A stretch of DNA of 64,000 bases. It comes from Diospyros lotus (lineage: Eukaryota; Streptophyta; Magnoliopsida; Ericales; Ebenaceae). Both the position numbers and the translations under genes were made by a program. How positions within the stretch are numbered: the stretch's first letter is position 1; every line of letters starts with the position of its first letter. The stretch covers positions 27,189,310 to 27,253,309 of the forward strand of contig NC_068352.1 of assembly GCF_014633365.1 (NCBI RefSeq), read 5' to 3'. The notes under the pieces are model-generated. The model had not been told where the DNA came from. It ran no database searches and saw nothing but the letters and a program-made list of their open reading frames with translations. Positions 11,382 to 23,640 of the stretch are shown here, piece by piece.

Positions 11382-13264
11382 ATGGCTTGCTCTTCAAAGC
11401 AATTCTGTTCAATTTCCACGCTTTCTGACCATTTCCAGCCCCATTTCTTGGCTTCCAAACATCAACTGATCCAGCCATTCCCTTCGAATTTTGCTAAAAG
11501 GTGCAGCAAGCTTGGTGGTTCAGCTCAAAGGCCTCTATACATATCATCATCATCTTCTCTCCAGGGTTTTGGGTACTTTGATGAGCCAAGAGATGTGAAG
11601 CCAAGAGAAGCCTTAGGCCCCTGCAAGGCCTATGAAGCCCAGAGAGTGCAGCCGATTCAGATCAACATCGAGTTCGATGACGAAACCCGGGAACTTGCAG
11701 CTCAGAAGCTCAAGATTGGCGTCTATTTTGCCATGTGGTGGGCTTTGAATGTGGTCTTCAACATTTATAACAAGAAGGTCCTCAATGCCTTTCCATTCCC
11801 ATGGCTCACTTCAACTCTTTCCCTGGCGGCTGGATCCCTGATGATGCTGGTTTCTTGGGCCACCAGGATCGCCGAAGCACCAAAGACTGATCTCAACTTC
11901 TGGAAAGCTCTTCTTCCAGTAAGCCAATTATGGATTTTCAGCATTTACTTGGGTATTGTTCTGTGTTTCCTTCAATTTCTCAGCTCCGAATGCTTAGCAG
12001 TGTCGCTTTGGTTTGTAGGTAGCTGTGGCACACACAATTGGGCATGTGGCTGCAACAGTTAGCATGTCAAAAGTTGCAGTCTCCTTCACTCACATTATCA
12101 AGAGTGGTGAGCCTGCTTTCAGTGTTCTGGTCTCCAGATTTCTTCTGGGCGAGACTTTCCCCTTGCCGGTCTACCTCTCACTGCTGCCGATCATCGGAGG
12201 GTGTGCACTTGCCGCGGTCACTGAGCTCAACTTCAACCTAACCGGTGAGCAACAAAACTCAAACTAGCTCACCCCAAGGGTTAGCCTGCTGGTAAGAGGC
12301 TATAGTAGCCTCCTCCGCGACCAAGGTTCAAACTTCCATGAAGGCGAGCCCATAAACAGATTTCATTGTCCTTATTTGGAATTGTTTTCAACTGCAGGAT
12401 TCATGGGGGCTATGATATCAAACTTGGCTTTCGTGTTTCGGAACATATTCTCAAAGAGAGGGATGAAGGGGAAATCTGTGGGAGGGATGAACTACTATGC
12501 ATGCCTCTCAATGATGTCTCTTTTGATCCTCACCCCATTTGCAATTGCTGTGGAAGGTCCGCAGCTCTGGGCAGCAGGCTGGGACAAAGCAGTAGCTCAA
12601 ATTGGACCCAATTTCATATGGTAATGAACAGCTTAATATAAATACACTCATCTCCCTTGATCTCTGCTCTCAAAAATCTTTAACTTGGGCATTTTCTCAA
12701 ACATTCGGTGCTCAAATCTCAACCGCAGGTGGGTGGCGGCTCAGAGTGTTTTCTATCACCTGTACAACCAAGTCTCATACATGTCTCTGAACGAGATCTC
12801 ACCATTAACATTCAGCATTGGCAACACCATGAAGAGGATTTCCGTAATAGTAGCCTCCATCATCATCTTCCAAACGCCTATTCAACCCGTGAATGCTCTT
12901 GGAGCTGCCATTGCAATCTTCGGAACCTTTCTCTATTCACAGGTAATTTTTACTCTAAATCCCTTTACAAGAGCCTTACTATCAACACTAAGATTACCTA
13001 TTTGTGACTAAAAAGTTACTAAATTCAAGTTCCAAAAAAAAAAAACTTCTAAGTTTTGATAATTTAATTCTTGATTTTTTTTTTTTTTTTTACTCAAGTT
13101 CGCTCGTAGTATTTTATTAACAAAATAAACTATTTCAAAAAGTTTAGAAGTAATTGAGTAAAAAAAGAGAGGGGGGGGGGGGGGGGGGGTGTTAAAGGAG
13201 CCCCCATTAAGATTTCTGAATATTTATGCAATTTGCTACTGTGGTTATGCAGGCAAAGAATTGA
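11382..13264 (+). CDS. GPT: Plastid glucose-6-phosphate/phosphate translocator
   Basis: Five exons with GT/AG junctions (11382-11918, 12019-12244, 12398-12620, 12729-12942, 13253-13264) join into 403 codons plus stop. This is close to the usual GPT length. Residues 1 to about 105 are a Ser-rich plastid transit peptide and linker. The transporter domain starts near 108 (KLKIGVYFAMWWALNVVFN). Family hallmarks follow: WLTSTLSLAAGSLMML, VSMSKVAVSFTHIIKSGEP, GFMGAMISNLAFVFRN, NYYACLSM, SVFYHLYNQVSYMSL, and the Lys-Arg pair (about 364-365) in GNTMKRISVIV that serves substrate binding in this family. These proteins sit in the inner plastid envelope and exchange glucose-6-phosphate for phosphate, feeding starch, fatty acids and the pentose phosphate pathway in non-green plastids. 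The last exon is only 12 nt (Ala-Lys-Asn-stop). No disruption was seen. GPT1 versus GPT2 type cannot be settled. Confidence 0.93.
12270..12350 (+). repeat. Possible tRNA-derived SINE piece in GPT intron 2
   Basis: The intron holds GGTTAGCCTGCTGGTAAGAGG, resembling a tRNA 5' half, and about 45 bp later GGTTCAAACTTCC, which fits a Pol III B box. Both ends of a SINE could not be drawn, so this is tentative. Confidence 0.3.
13171..13189 (+). repeat. Run of 19 G in GPT intron 4
   Basis: A G homopolymer 63 bp upstream of the 12-nt last exon, next to A- and T-runs at 13,030-13,095. The run length may be unreliable in the assembly. Confidence 0.85.
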
Positions 13265-14285
13265 GAAAGTTGGAGGCAATGAATGGGCGAATGTGGTGCA
13301 AGTTTGGAGATGGGGAGGCAGAGATCAACAACAGAGCAGCAGGCATGTTGTTTGAGAGTAGTGGCAGTGAGTGAGAGGAATGTTTGTTCAGGGGAAGAGA
13401 GCAACTAATTAATGTGAATAGGGCAGCGGAATGTTGTTGTTTACTTAACCTTGTCTTTTGTTTTTTGTGATCCTAATTGCTGTACTGTTTTTGAAAGATC
13501 AATGGAAGGATATAATTAGTTCTTTTAATTAGTGTTTGTGCTCTTTTAAAATTAGGTGAAAGTATAAATGCACCTCTGTATTTTAACAAAATGTTATGTA
13601 ATATTTCAAATTTTTAAAACACACCTCTACTTCAAAGAAGTGAAACTATTAAATTAGAAAAATTCCAAATCTTGTGATTATAGATTTAACCATAATAAGA
13701 GATGGTTTGCATTCATATGAAAGCAACACTGGTATTTTTAATATGAATTATTTTTATTTCTTACTATATAATTAGTTAATTACAATTTAATTTATATTTA
13801 TATTTATATAAATTGTTTTCCCCTTTACAAGAGCCTCTTCAAAATTCATGTTTCTCACTGGATTTCTCATTTTGATAACCATAGTTGAAAGAAATAAGAT
13901 TGTAAAATGACATTGGAAATCCAAAATCAATGATAAAGAATGCCTAGACATTTCCTTATTCACTAAGGTATAAGATGAGTATTTATTGTACATTAATATA
14001 AAAATTTAGTGAAGCATTCTCAAGAAAAAAAAAAAAAAATGGCTCTCATATCATTGAGAGCACAGCTTCAATTTCGTGAACTAGCAGCCATTACCATAAT
14101 GCTGTTACATCACACATCAAACTTCAGATATTTCAGTCTCCAAATTTGGCCCTGGCTGGATCTTGGGTGAGAAGATCACCCTTTATTACAACTTAGACAA
14201 TCATCTTATTGTATCTAATCTCTCTTGAAATTTAAAGGAAATTTTCAAATTTTCTATGTGGTCTTACATCCAGCAGATCCAAATA
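13265..14285. other. GPT 3' UTR, then AT-rich spacer
   Basis: The 3' UTR probably covers about 13,265-13,560; no canonical AATAAA was noticed there. Beyond it no gene is seen. A 13-bp A run at about 14,027 precedes a short inverted word pair (CTCTCA / TGAGAG). Confidence 0.4.
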
Positions 14286-15955
14286 TGATTTTATTATAAT
14301 TGTGATATGAAATTCAAATTTGTTTGTGATTGAGATTTTTAATTTGTTCGTGATTAGTATTTTGAATTTGTTATCAAATTCAATTGTGATTGAGATTTAT
14401 TTAATTTAGAGAAATATCCTCTTATCTCATTTTGTGATAAGATATAATTTTTTGTATACATTTACAGATAATTTTATATCTATAAATATGTGATCAATAC
14501 TTAGAATTATTATAACTATATCACTATTATTGTGCCAATATCTAATTAGTGATATTTTATTCTTTCTGCCCATGATTTTTCACAATTTGAGTTTTTTACG
14601 TTAAATTCTGTGTTTATTTGTGTGGTTGATGGTTTGATTGTGGTTTTTTTTTTTTTTTTTTTTATCTAAAATCATAACAAATTGAAATTAAAATTGTTAA
14701 ATCAAACCATCAGCTATTGACAAATCTTAATCGTTGGATCTGCAACTTCTTCATCATCTTCCACAACTAGAGTTTTGTCGCATAAATGTCGTCTCTACCA
14801 CTATCGACCATTGACGCCTATGTCATCGCTGGGCATTTCTTGCCTTGCCACCGTTGACCTTATTTTCTATCATCGCCAATCTCCATCTTGTTAACGTCAT
14901 TCTCATTTTTTAGCAACCATCGTCAACTGTCTCTCTACCTTTTGTTGTTGTCGATGATGACTCTAGCATCCTCTATCGTTGTTGTCGTTGGTTGCCAAGC
15001 CACCACCATCGATCGCTGCCACCACGGTTGGGCTTCAGGATGCCATTGCCATCGGCCCTCAAGCTTTCTCCATTAACACAAGGTTTAAGCTTCAAGCTTT
15101 TCCTAGATTGCCTTTGTCTAGATCCAGTTAGATTGGATCCACTAAATTTGTTCAACCCATATTTGTTTAGATTTGTTGCCCAGATCTACTATTCTAGTCT
15201 ATTTTCTAATGGGTTTTTATTTATCGATCGTTTGATATTATTTGAATTTTTTTAATCTTCGTAATGGTTATCTTGAAATATGATATTTCATTGTTGGATC
15301 GGAATATTAGATTATCACTATAATAGAGTAAGATGGTTGCAATTTTGGCACATATAGATTTAGATGAAGGTGGAGTTATCAATGTGGATTTATATTAGTG
15401 TATGTAGTCATTAAGGTCAGTAAAAGTATGTCGAGATTGATATTGTTGCCAATACTTTGAGTGTGGTTGAAGATATTCACTATAGTAAGTGTTATGTGGA
15501 TTTGGTTAATATTTATCAAGGAGATTAATTTTTCATAATTTTGCTAGAAGAAAGAATTATGAATAATAATATATTTGAATTTCATGTTAAGGTAGAATTT
15601 GTTATAATTATGAGTTAGAATTCAAATTTGTCTGTGATTGAAATTTGACTGTGATTAAAATGTGAAATTTGATTATGATTGGAATTTATTTCATCTGAAG
15701 AAATATCCTCTTGACTTATCTTTTTATTAGAATATAATTTTTTATGTATATTTATAAATAATTTTGGATCTATAAATAGGTACCTAATACCTTAGAATTA
15801 TTGTAGTTATGTCACTATCATTATACCAATATTAGTGATATTTTCTTCTTTTTGTCAGTAATTTTTTTCAATTTAGATTTTTTATATTAAATTTTGTGTT
15901 TACTTATGTGATTGATAGTTTGATTATGATTTATTTTCGATCCAAAATCATAATA
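14286..15955 (+). mobile_element. Possible degraded short LTR element (direct repeat pair)
   Basis: Two direct repeats of about 360-390 bp, 14,286-14,679 and 15,596-15,952, share ordered blocks: ATTCAAATTTGT, AGAAATATCCTCTT, ATATAATTTTTTGTAT, TAGAATTATT, TTAGTGATATTTT, and an end CCAAAATCATAA. Each holds a TATA-like TCTATAAATA. The 0.9-kb middle includes a pyrimidine-rich, gene-like stretch (14,750-15,060) and has no recognised retroelement protein. The repeat pair is clear; reading it as LTRs is inference. Confidence 0.5.
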
Positions 15956-18096
15956 GGTTTTAAAGACCGCGACAACATTAATGGGTCAGAAAAACATGGA
16001 TACTTGTTAGGTCCCTTTGGGGAGGGATTTTTGGACTTTCTGGGGTGCCAAACAAGTCCACAAACTTGCCATATTTGAACGGTCAGCGATCAAATTGATG
16101 CGTGTTTTGATTGAAAAATCTACGGATGTGTACAATACAAGCGAGTTTGAATATGAACCGCGAGAATTATAGTCCTAAATATGTCTCAATCATTGATCAC
16201 TGGAAGGAACTGGCCTTGCCAGTAGATACAAGTTGGCCAGGAGCCATTGAAGATTTTGAGCCGTTCTCATGAACTAGCCAGCTACCACATCATGATTTTG
16301 TCCAGTTTGCCTAACAACTGAGCTCTAATAACGTTTGCCATCATTATCAAAGTAATTTTTGAGTGCGTGGCTTTAATTTCTAAGAGAGACATCTAAGCGT
16401 GTAAATCGCCTTTCATGTCTCCAGATGGCCATTCTTGAGTATCCGAGGTCCTATTATTTTTATACACTGTTTCATAAAGATTGATTTAAGCATCAAAGAG
16501 CTCGAGGAGGAGAGTCTTCTGCCCCCGATAGTTTTCTCTTTTACAAGTCGTCCAAAAATTAAGAGTTCAAACAAATGCTCTTTTACCGTTAGGAATTTAT
16601 TATTGCATCTTGGCAATAATAATACAAAATTAATTAATAGATTAATATGGGTCAAGATCTACCATATTGTAGATGACCGATACCTACAATTTCGTATGAA
16701 AATTCTATTTGTACCATATTGGACTGATGATTTAAGTTCCTCCATTCAGAGCAGAGGCAAATTGTAGTTTCTCTTTAGAAATTATTGAATGAGGGTGTCT
16801 CCTCTTCTTGTCTCTTCTGGGTGACAAAATTGGACATGTGTATAATGTGGTCCGCTCAAATATGAGAGGCCAACTGGTTACTTTGTCTCTTTCCTTTGAA
16901 GAGCACGTATTGCTTTACTCAAGTATTTGGTCTCATCTGCGAGCTTAAGCTTCTGCGTGTTGATTCATAGTTGTTAATTTGATATTAAGAACTCCGACAA
17001 TATTTTAATAATCTTTTGGATAATTATTGTGGATTGATTATTATTAAAAAAATTTGAAAGACAATAATCTTATGCTTCTATAATATCATTTTATATGGAA
17101 AAGTATTAATTAACTCCACACATTATTTTTAATGTATATTATTGATATATTTATAGGGATTTATCTGAAGCAACACCTAGCTAGCACTGTCAAATTTCAG
17201 TTGATGCTGTACAAATGACGAATCTAATACCTTATTTACAGCTTCTTTCGACCCACAAGGGTACTGTACTTAAAAGGTAGTTTTATTAGCTTGTTTTAAT
17301 CCAAGCCAAAAGGGGAAGAGTTATGCTAGTTGTACATTATTTATGTATATTTTAGGCTACATAATACACATAAATGACATAAATACTCATCGTCTCATGG
17401 CACCTCACTATGCCTCAGCGTCTTGGATAAGGGCATTTTAAACATTAAAATACTATTATATAGTTCAAGATATATACCAAGATATACCAATAATATTTTT
17501 TAAACAAAAAAATCCTTTTGATAAATGGTCAAAGGCCATGAAGTAGATTAACAAATGACATGAAGACGACGGGTTGGTTGGTGAGAGGCGCCGTAGGAGG
17601 AGCACGGACACGGCGCTGGCCATGTGCCAAATTAATAAAAAAAAATTAAAAAATATATAATTAAATAGAATACGCATGTCTAACACCCCAGATAGCCGTG
17701 CCGGATACGCGCGTCACATGTACATACCGAACCAACCAAAATATTAAAATTGAATAAACGGAAATTTTGAAAAAAATCATACTAAATCAACCGAACAAAT
17801 CAAAAAAATCAAATGAACTAAAACTCAAAATAATCAAAAAAAAAAAAAATTACCCCTACCGAAATAACCGAAAAATACAAAAAAAATGATAAAAACCAAA
17901 CAAATCAAAATAATTTTTGACTTATTGTTGTCATTGGCCACCGAGTTGGCCCCTGATTCCAATGATCAAAACCAGTTATCAGATTCTCCAATCATGGTGG
18001 TTCATATATCCAAAAATGACTTTGATTGAATGATTGATTTTTTGTAAATCTAAAATTAATTTTATTGTCAAAACTTGCATTTCTAGAAAAACATCA
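15956..18096. other. Spacer without recognised genes
   Basis: No protein family recognised. Around 17,730-17,900 the sequence is rich in ACCGAA and AAATCAA words, resembling the subterminal part of some hAT-type elements. A segment near 17,955-17,985 (GATTCCAATGATCAAAACCA) recurs in altered form at about 24,000 on the other side of the Tat-like element. Confidence 0.4.
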
Positions 18097-18101
18097 CCAA
18101 C

Positions 18102-18462
18102 TGATGTGGTATTATCTAAAATTACCAGAATACCCCTACGTGCTAATAGTCTTGCTCGCCACGTGGATTACCCGAGAGGCTGACACGTGGTAAGTCAACA
18201 ATCTTGTACGGAGTCCAAAAGATCCGAGCCGGTCCTCATCAGGTATAAAAAGCTCTACAGCTCTCACAGTTATTACTACTTGCATTTATTCTACCGATTT
18301 GAGAGTCGAAGTCCACCCCGGGGGACCCTAGCCCCTCCACTTCGTTGTCTTGCAGGTCCTATCACCGGGGTCCGACATCGCCAAGTCTGAGGTCCGATTC
18401 CCGATTCCCGATATCCATTCGCAGAGGTGGCACATGGTGGTCGGTCCCAAAAACCATCATCA
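18102..18462 (+). repeat. 5' LTR of the Tat-like element
   Basis: 361 bp, TG...CA ends. GGTATAAAAAGCTC at about 18,241 is a good TATA box for the LTR promoter. The matching copy is 23,641-23,981. Confidence 0.85.
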
Positions 18463-18484
18463 TTTGGCTCCCACCATGGGGTCG
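18463..18484 (+). other. Primer-binding region after the 5' LTR
   Basis: TTTGGCTCCCACCATGGGG directly follows the LTR. TTGGCGCC-type binding sites are known from Tat-lineage elements, so this is probably an altered version; the tRNA was not identified. Confidence 0.5.
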
Positions 18485-18605
18485 ACGTCCAGATTCGCCA
18501 GCTTCTTCTTTCCCTATCTCATGCTTCGGACTTCCACTCCTCACCTCGGATCTCAGTCTTTCCACAAGTGTCAAACGACTTTCGCTCCTCGCCATAACTA
18601 CCTAC

Positions 18606-18938
18606 ATGGCTCCCCAAAGAGACGTGACTCCTAGCCAAGCTAGTGTCAATTTAGAGGCCCCGCCACAGATAAAGAATCCACCACCTCCGACCAATCCAAT
18701 GCCAGAGGACCGACTCACCAGGCTGGAAAATCAGGTCCAACAGTTAACTAGGTTGTTGGCTGGTTATCTACATCGGAATGAACAACATCATCCACATATG
18801 CCCTCTCAGCTGGAGGAGCACCAGTCACCTCCTCCTACTCAGAAGCCTCGTCAATCCCACCAGTTGGGCCAAGAAATCCATCCCTCTGAGGCGACAGGAT
18901 TTACTTCTTACCCCTCACGAGAAGGAGGGACTTCGTAG
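18606..18938 (+). pseudogene. gag N-terminal fragment of the Tat-like element
   Basis: A 110-residue open segment starting MAPQRDVTPSQ, with a Pro-rich stretch and a heptad-like region (RLTRLENQVQQLTRLL). It resembles the low-complexity start of plant Ty3 gag proteins. It stops before any capsid or zinc-knuckle part. About 110 bp downstream the integrase tail begins, so most of gag and pol has been deleted. Confidence 0.55.
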
Positions 18939-19048
18939 GAGAGGCAATTGCATTTCCTGGAGAGGTAAGTCTAGGAACTCAAGAGGGGAAAGGAAGAACT
19001 GCCTTATCTCGGCTCTAACCAACCCCTGAGCAAGCGCTAAGGTGCAAC

Positions 19049-19348
19049 TTGGATTTGATGGATGAGCTCCGAGACCTAGTGCGAATTCAACAAGCCGCGT
19101 GTAATCAACACATTGCTAGATACTACAATCAACAAGTCCACGCTAGGAGTTTCATGCCAGGAGATCTTGTACTGCAACAGTTCTACGTGAGTCATCCTCG
19201 AGACGCGAATAAACTAACTCCAAATTGGGAAGGACCGTACCAGGTGGTGGAATCCTTAAGTCCGGGGGCATATCGACTAGAAGACATGAAAGGCAAGCCC
19301 TTGAAGCATACCTGGAATGTGCAAAACATAAAAAAGTTTTATCAATGA
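19049..19348 (+). pseudogene. pol C-terminus (integrase tail) of the Tat-like element
   Basis: The translation ends a Tat-type integrase: DLMDELRDLVRIQQAA, HIARYYNQQV, SFMPGDLVLQQ, NWEGPYQVVESLSPGAYRL and HTWNVQNIKKFYQ, then stop. NWEGPY and GAYRL are the conserved integrase C-terminal signature. The zinc-finger and catalytic core are absent. It keeps an open frame of 99 codons. Confidence 0.85.
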
Positions 19349-19435
19349 GCAAGGGAAGTCCCCGAACCTCTTTGTACTTTTTTTACGGCTAATGGCAAGA
19401 CTTCGGGTTCTCTCCATCTAATAGTAATCTCACAA

Positions 19436-20835
19436 GGGCCAACACTTCGCCAAAGAAAAATCCAAGGGTCACGAGCCCTAGGACGTCCCCAAAGGTGGAC
19501 TAATAGCCACGAAAAAATTCATCCAAGGGTCACGTGCCCTAGGCCATCCACAATTCGAAGATGGAAGGCCGGAAGAAAGTCAACACCATTTTTTAAGTGG
19601 GAGGGGCAACAATCCAAGGGTCAAGTGCCCTAGGTCGTCCACAAGCCGAATGTGGACTAATGGCCAGAAGAAACTCAACACCTTCCGTCGCATAGGAATG
19701 ACAACAATCCAAGGGTTAAGTGCCCTAGGTCGTCCCCAAATGTGGACTAATGGCCAAGGAAAAACTCCAGCCCAACACCCTCCTCTGTGAGGAAGTGGCT
19801 AAAATCCAAAGGTCACGAGCTCTAGACCGTCCACAAGCCGAAGATGGACTAATGGTCAAGGAAAAATTCTAGCCCAACACCCTCCTCCGTGAGGCAGTGG
19901 CTAAAATCCGAGGGCACAAGCCCTAGGCCGTCCACAAGCCGAAGATGGACTAATGGCCAAGGAAAAACTCTAGCCCAACACCCTCCTCTGTGAGGGAGTG
20001 GCTAAAATCCAAGGGTCACGAGCCCTAGGCCGTCCACAAGAAGAAGATGGACTAATGGCCTAGGAAAAATTCTAGCCTAACACCCTCCTCCGTGAGGGAG
20101 TGGCTAAAATTCGAGGGTCATAAGCCCTAGGCAGTCCACAAGCCGAAGATGGACTAATGGCCGAGGAAAAACTCTAGCCCAACACCCTCCTCTGTGAAGG
20201 AGTGGCTAAAATCCAAGGGTCACGAGCCCTAGGCCGTCCACAAGCTGAAGATGGACTAATGGCTAAGGAAAAATTCTATCCCAACACCCTCCTCCGTGAG
20301 GAAGTGGCTAAAATCCAAGGGTCACAAGCCCTAGACCGTCCACAAGCCGAAGATGGACTAATGACCAAGGAAAAACTCTAACCCAACACCCTCCTCTACG
20401 AGGGAATGGCTAAAATCCAAGGGTCATGAGCCTTAGGCCGTCCACAAGCCGAAGATGGACTAATGGCCAAAGAAAAATTCTAGCCCAACACCCTGCTCCG
20501 CGAGAGAGTGGCTAAAATCTAAGGGTTATGAACCCTAGGCCGTCCCCAAAGGTGGACTAATTGCCGGAAGAAACTCAATGCCCTCCTTGGCGAGAGAGTG
20601 GCGAAAATCCAAGGGTCAAGTGCCCTAGGCCGTCCACAAACCAAAGATGGACTAATGGCTGGAAGAAACTCAACACCCTTCTTCGCGTGGGAATTGCGAC
20701 AATCCAAGGGTCAAGAGCCCTAAGCCGTCCCTAAGACGAAGGTGGACTAATGGCTAGAAAGAAATCAACACCCTCGTGGAAGTAACTAAAGTCCAAGGGT
20801 CAAGAGCCCTAGACCGTTCTCGAATTAAAGAAATG
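19436..20835 (+). repeat. Tandem array, unit about 102 bp, in the element's 3' region
   Basis: About 15 copies of a unit holding AAGGGTCACGAGCCCTAGG, CCGTCCACAAGCCGAAGATG, GACTAATGGCCAAGGAAAAA and AACACCCTCCTC. Spacing in the centre (20,011, 20,113, 20,215, 20,317) is about 102 bp; edge copies are shorter and more diverged. Tandem repeats between pol and the 3' LTR are known from Tat/Ogre-lineage elements. Confidence 0.9.
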
Positions 20836-23135
20836 TAGAAGGTCAGGGAAGGAAAACCACAGCTGGGCACAAGCCAAATGGAGCTCAATAGGCACGACCT
20901 ACCTTGGGAAATCTCAAGCCACGCTTATGGTAAAAAAATCCAAAAGAAACAGGTTAGTTTAAGGCTTATCTTGTTGTCATTTACAAAATATATATATATA
21001 TATTAAAAAAAAAAACAAGCAGCAAATAAAAAGTAAGGAAGGGGGGAAAGAGCCCCAAGGGTCCGCCATGGCCGACCCAATATATCTATATATATATTTA
21101 TATATTAAAAAAATAGAAGAGGGAGAAAGGGGGTGACTGCACTCTCACCCTGCAATTAAAACACAAAACAAAACACAATAAAAATTTTATATTTTTTTCT
21201 TTATTTAGGCGAGAGGTTTATACTCATCAGTGTACAAGTGCAATTGTAGTTCAAATTTAAATTTATACTTTCTGGATGAGTCCAGGTCGTCCACTGAGAG
21301 ATTTATTTATGGCAAAAGAAAAAGAATGTCACACACACGCACACGCATTTAGATGGATTGATAACATGATTTTTTATGATTTTTTAGATAACAAATACTA
21401 GAAAATAAAGCAAGACAGAAGTTGAAATAAATACTGAACGTGAGAATATGAAATTGGATAGTACTTGAGTTAAGACGATTTCAGTGCCAACCCGTTGATT
21501 CCCAAATTTTAGCATAAAAGATTAGCAACATTAATTTAATTTCAAATATGAGGGTTTGTTATTAAATGCAATTAGAGATTATGATAGTTCTAGTTTAAGC
21601 AATCCCCATACATGATATGCGGGATTCTAATTTAAGCAACTACCATAAATCCAATTACAATTAATATACAAAACAACTAAATTAATCATCCGGGTTTGGG
21701 TATGATAGCGTTTCCAGTTCTAGTAACTCTCATACATAGCATGAAAGCTCTAAGTTAGGCTTACGCTCCAATCCAAATCTAGTGATTTCTCAATAATTAA
21801 GACACACTCATACTGAAATTTAAATTGATGTTACTCATTTAAAGCGCAGTTTTCTTTGGGAATCATTGGCGTTGGATACTGTCCTTGCCTTAACCCAAGA
21901 TTAAATTTAGCTACTCATCTCCATTTAAAAATTAATTAACAAGAATTTAAATGACATAATTTAAATAACAAAATTTAAATGACAAGAATTAAAATAGTAG
22001 AAACTAACCGGCCATTTAGGCGGTGAACAATTAAATGATAAGAATTAAAATTACAGAAATTTAAACACATCAACTAACCGGCCATTTAGGCGGTGGATAA
22101 TTAAAAGACAATAATTAAAATTACATAAATTTAAAGGCATAAATTAACCGACCATTTAGGCGGTGAATAATAAAGTAACAATAAATGATATAAGAATTTA
22201 AAAGAAGAAAGAATGGAAGTAAGATCACAAGAGAAAATACTAAAGAAAATGAGAGAGAACAAAAGCAATTCTCAAAGAGAGAATTATAAGGAAACAACTA
22301 AATTTTGATTCAAGAATAATAATCACACTTACAAATGCAATCAAGTGAGCTATTTATAGACCACAAGATGCAATACAAACCACACAATTTCAATTATTCA
22401 ACTAGATATAATTATATCTAATGGGCACTCACACACTTAAAGTTAAATGGATTTTAGCTATAATACACACTTAATATTAAATGGATTTTAGCTAAAATAC
22501 ATACCTAATAAAGCACTCATAAAATTAAATGGATTTTAGTTATAATACACACCTAATAGTTAAATGGATTTTAGCTAAAAAACACACCTAATAAAGCACT
22601 CACATAAAAAATAAAAATTGATTTCTATAAATTGATTTTTAATCTTCATTAGGATTAAAAATAATTCTTGCGTCTTCTCCAAATAATATCTTCCATGGGT
22701 TGCTCAAATTGGGCCTTAATTCTTCATGGGCTTGAATTCTTCATGGACTTTAATTCTTCATGGGCTTGAATTCTTTATGGGCTTGAATTCTTCATGGGTT
22801 TGAATTCTTTATGCCTACAAAAAAAAATAATTTAATGTTATTAATAAATTATATATTATATATATGTATATTACATGGCACATATATATATTAGATTATA
22901 TTATATATATATATATGTATACTACATGCACACATATAATGATGTATTATATATATTTATATATTATTATTATTATTATTTTTTTTTTTTTTAAATTTTA
23001 CTTTAGAATTTCATTTAATTCATTTTTCCATTTAAACTTACATATAACCATAAAATATATATTAATATCTAATTTAAGTCATTTTTAAGATCAAAAGAAA
23101 GGTGTAATTATAACATAATTTTTACAAAATTAACC
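20836..23135. other. Unclassified segment inside the Tat-like element
   Basis: Nearly the same words (GAGCCCCAAGG...GGCCGAC) stand at 21,048-21,080 and at 23,148-23,180, with AACAAGCARCAAATAA also on both sides. The DNA between may therefore be an insertion or a repeated block. It holds three imperfect copies of a unit of about 63 bp with CTAACCGGCCATTTAGGCGG (22,006-22,180), four copies of TTAAATGGATTTTAGCTA (22,440-22,600), and TTCATGGGCTTGAATTC repeats (22,715-22,810). No protein was recognised, and clean ends were not found. Confidence 0.4.
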
Positions 23136-23144
23136 ACTAATCAG

Positions 23145-23335
23145 GGGGCAAGAGCCCCAAGGGGAGTCGGCCGTGGCCGACCTCGGCCGTGGCCGAGCTT
23201 GGCCAAGAGCCTCGGCCGACCTCGGTCGTGGCCGAGATCGCCTCGGCCATGTCCGAGGAGCTCGGCCTCGCCCAGATCTAGCTCGGCCTCGCTCGGCCTT
23301 GGCCAAGATCTGGCCAGGCCGAACCTCAGCCAAGT
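23145..23335. repeat. GC-rich GGCCGAGG/CCTCGGCC palindromic repeat
   Basis: Short units such as CTCGGCCGTGGCCGAG recur in both orientations across 190 bp, giving strong fold-back potential and spurious reading frames on both strands. Confidence 0.75.
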
Positions 23336-23623
23336 AGAGGTATGCCTGACCAAGGAAAAAGATGCATTAATTTAAAAAAAAAAAAAGACAAAAAAACAAG
23401 CAACAAATAAGGAGCAAAATAATATAAATAAAAAAAAAAAGCAAAGAAAGAGAAAAAAAAAAGAAATAAAAAAAGGGAAGAGAGGAAAAAACTAACCTCA
23501 AGAGTTTGGGGCTTAGTTGTCTCAAACTTAAAAATACTCCTGCACATCTTGAGAAAAATTTACAGTTAAATAGCCTCAGAAATTAAGTTACTCCTCGACC
23601 CAGCGTGATTCTCAGCTCAGCTC

Positions 23624-23640
23624 AAGGAATGGGGGGCAAG
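23624..23640 (+). other. Polypurine tract before the 3' LTR
   Basis: AAGGAATGGGGGGCAAG lies directly upstream of the TG start of the 3' LTR, where plus-strand synthesis is primed in LTR elements. Confidence 0.75.

Noticed and set aside
19436..20835. Regular repeats that could suggest a CRISPR array
   Set aside because: The whole 102-bp unit is repeated with no unique spacers, and it lies in a plant LTR element.
23130..23353. Arg/Pro-rich open frames on the minus strand
   Set aside because: They translate the palindromic GGCCGAGG repeat; no homologue known to me.
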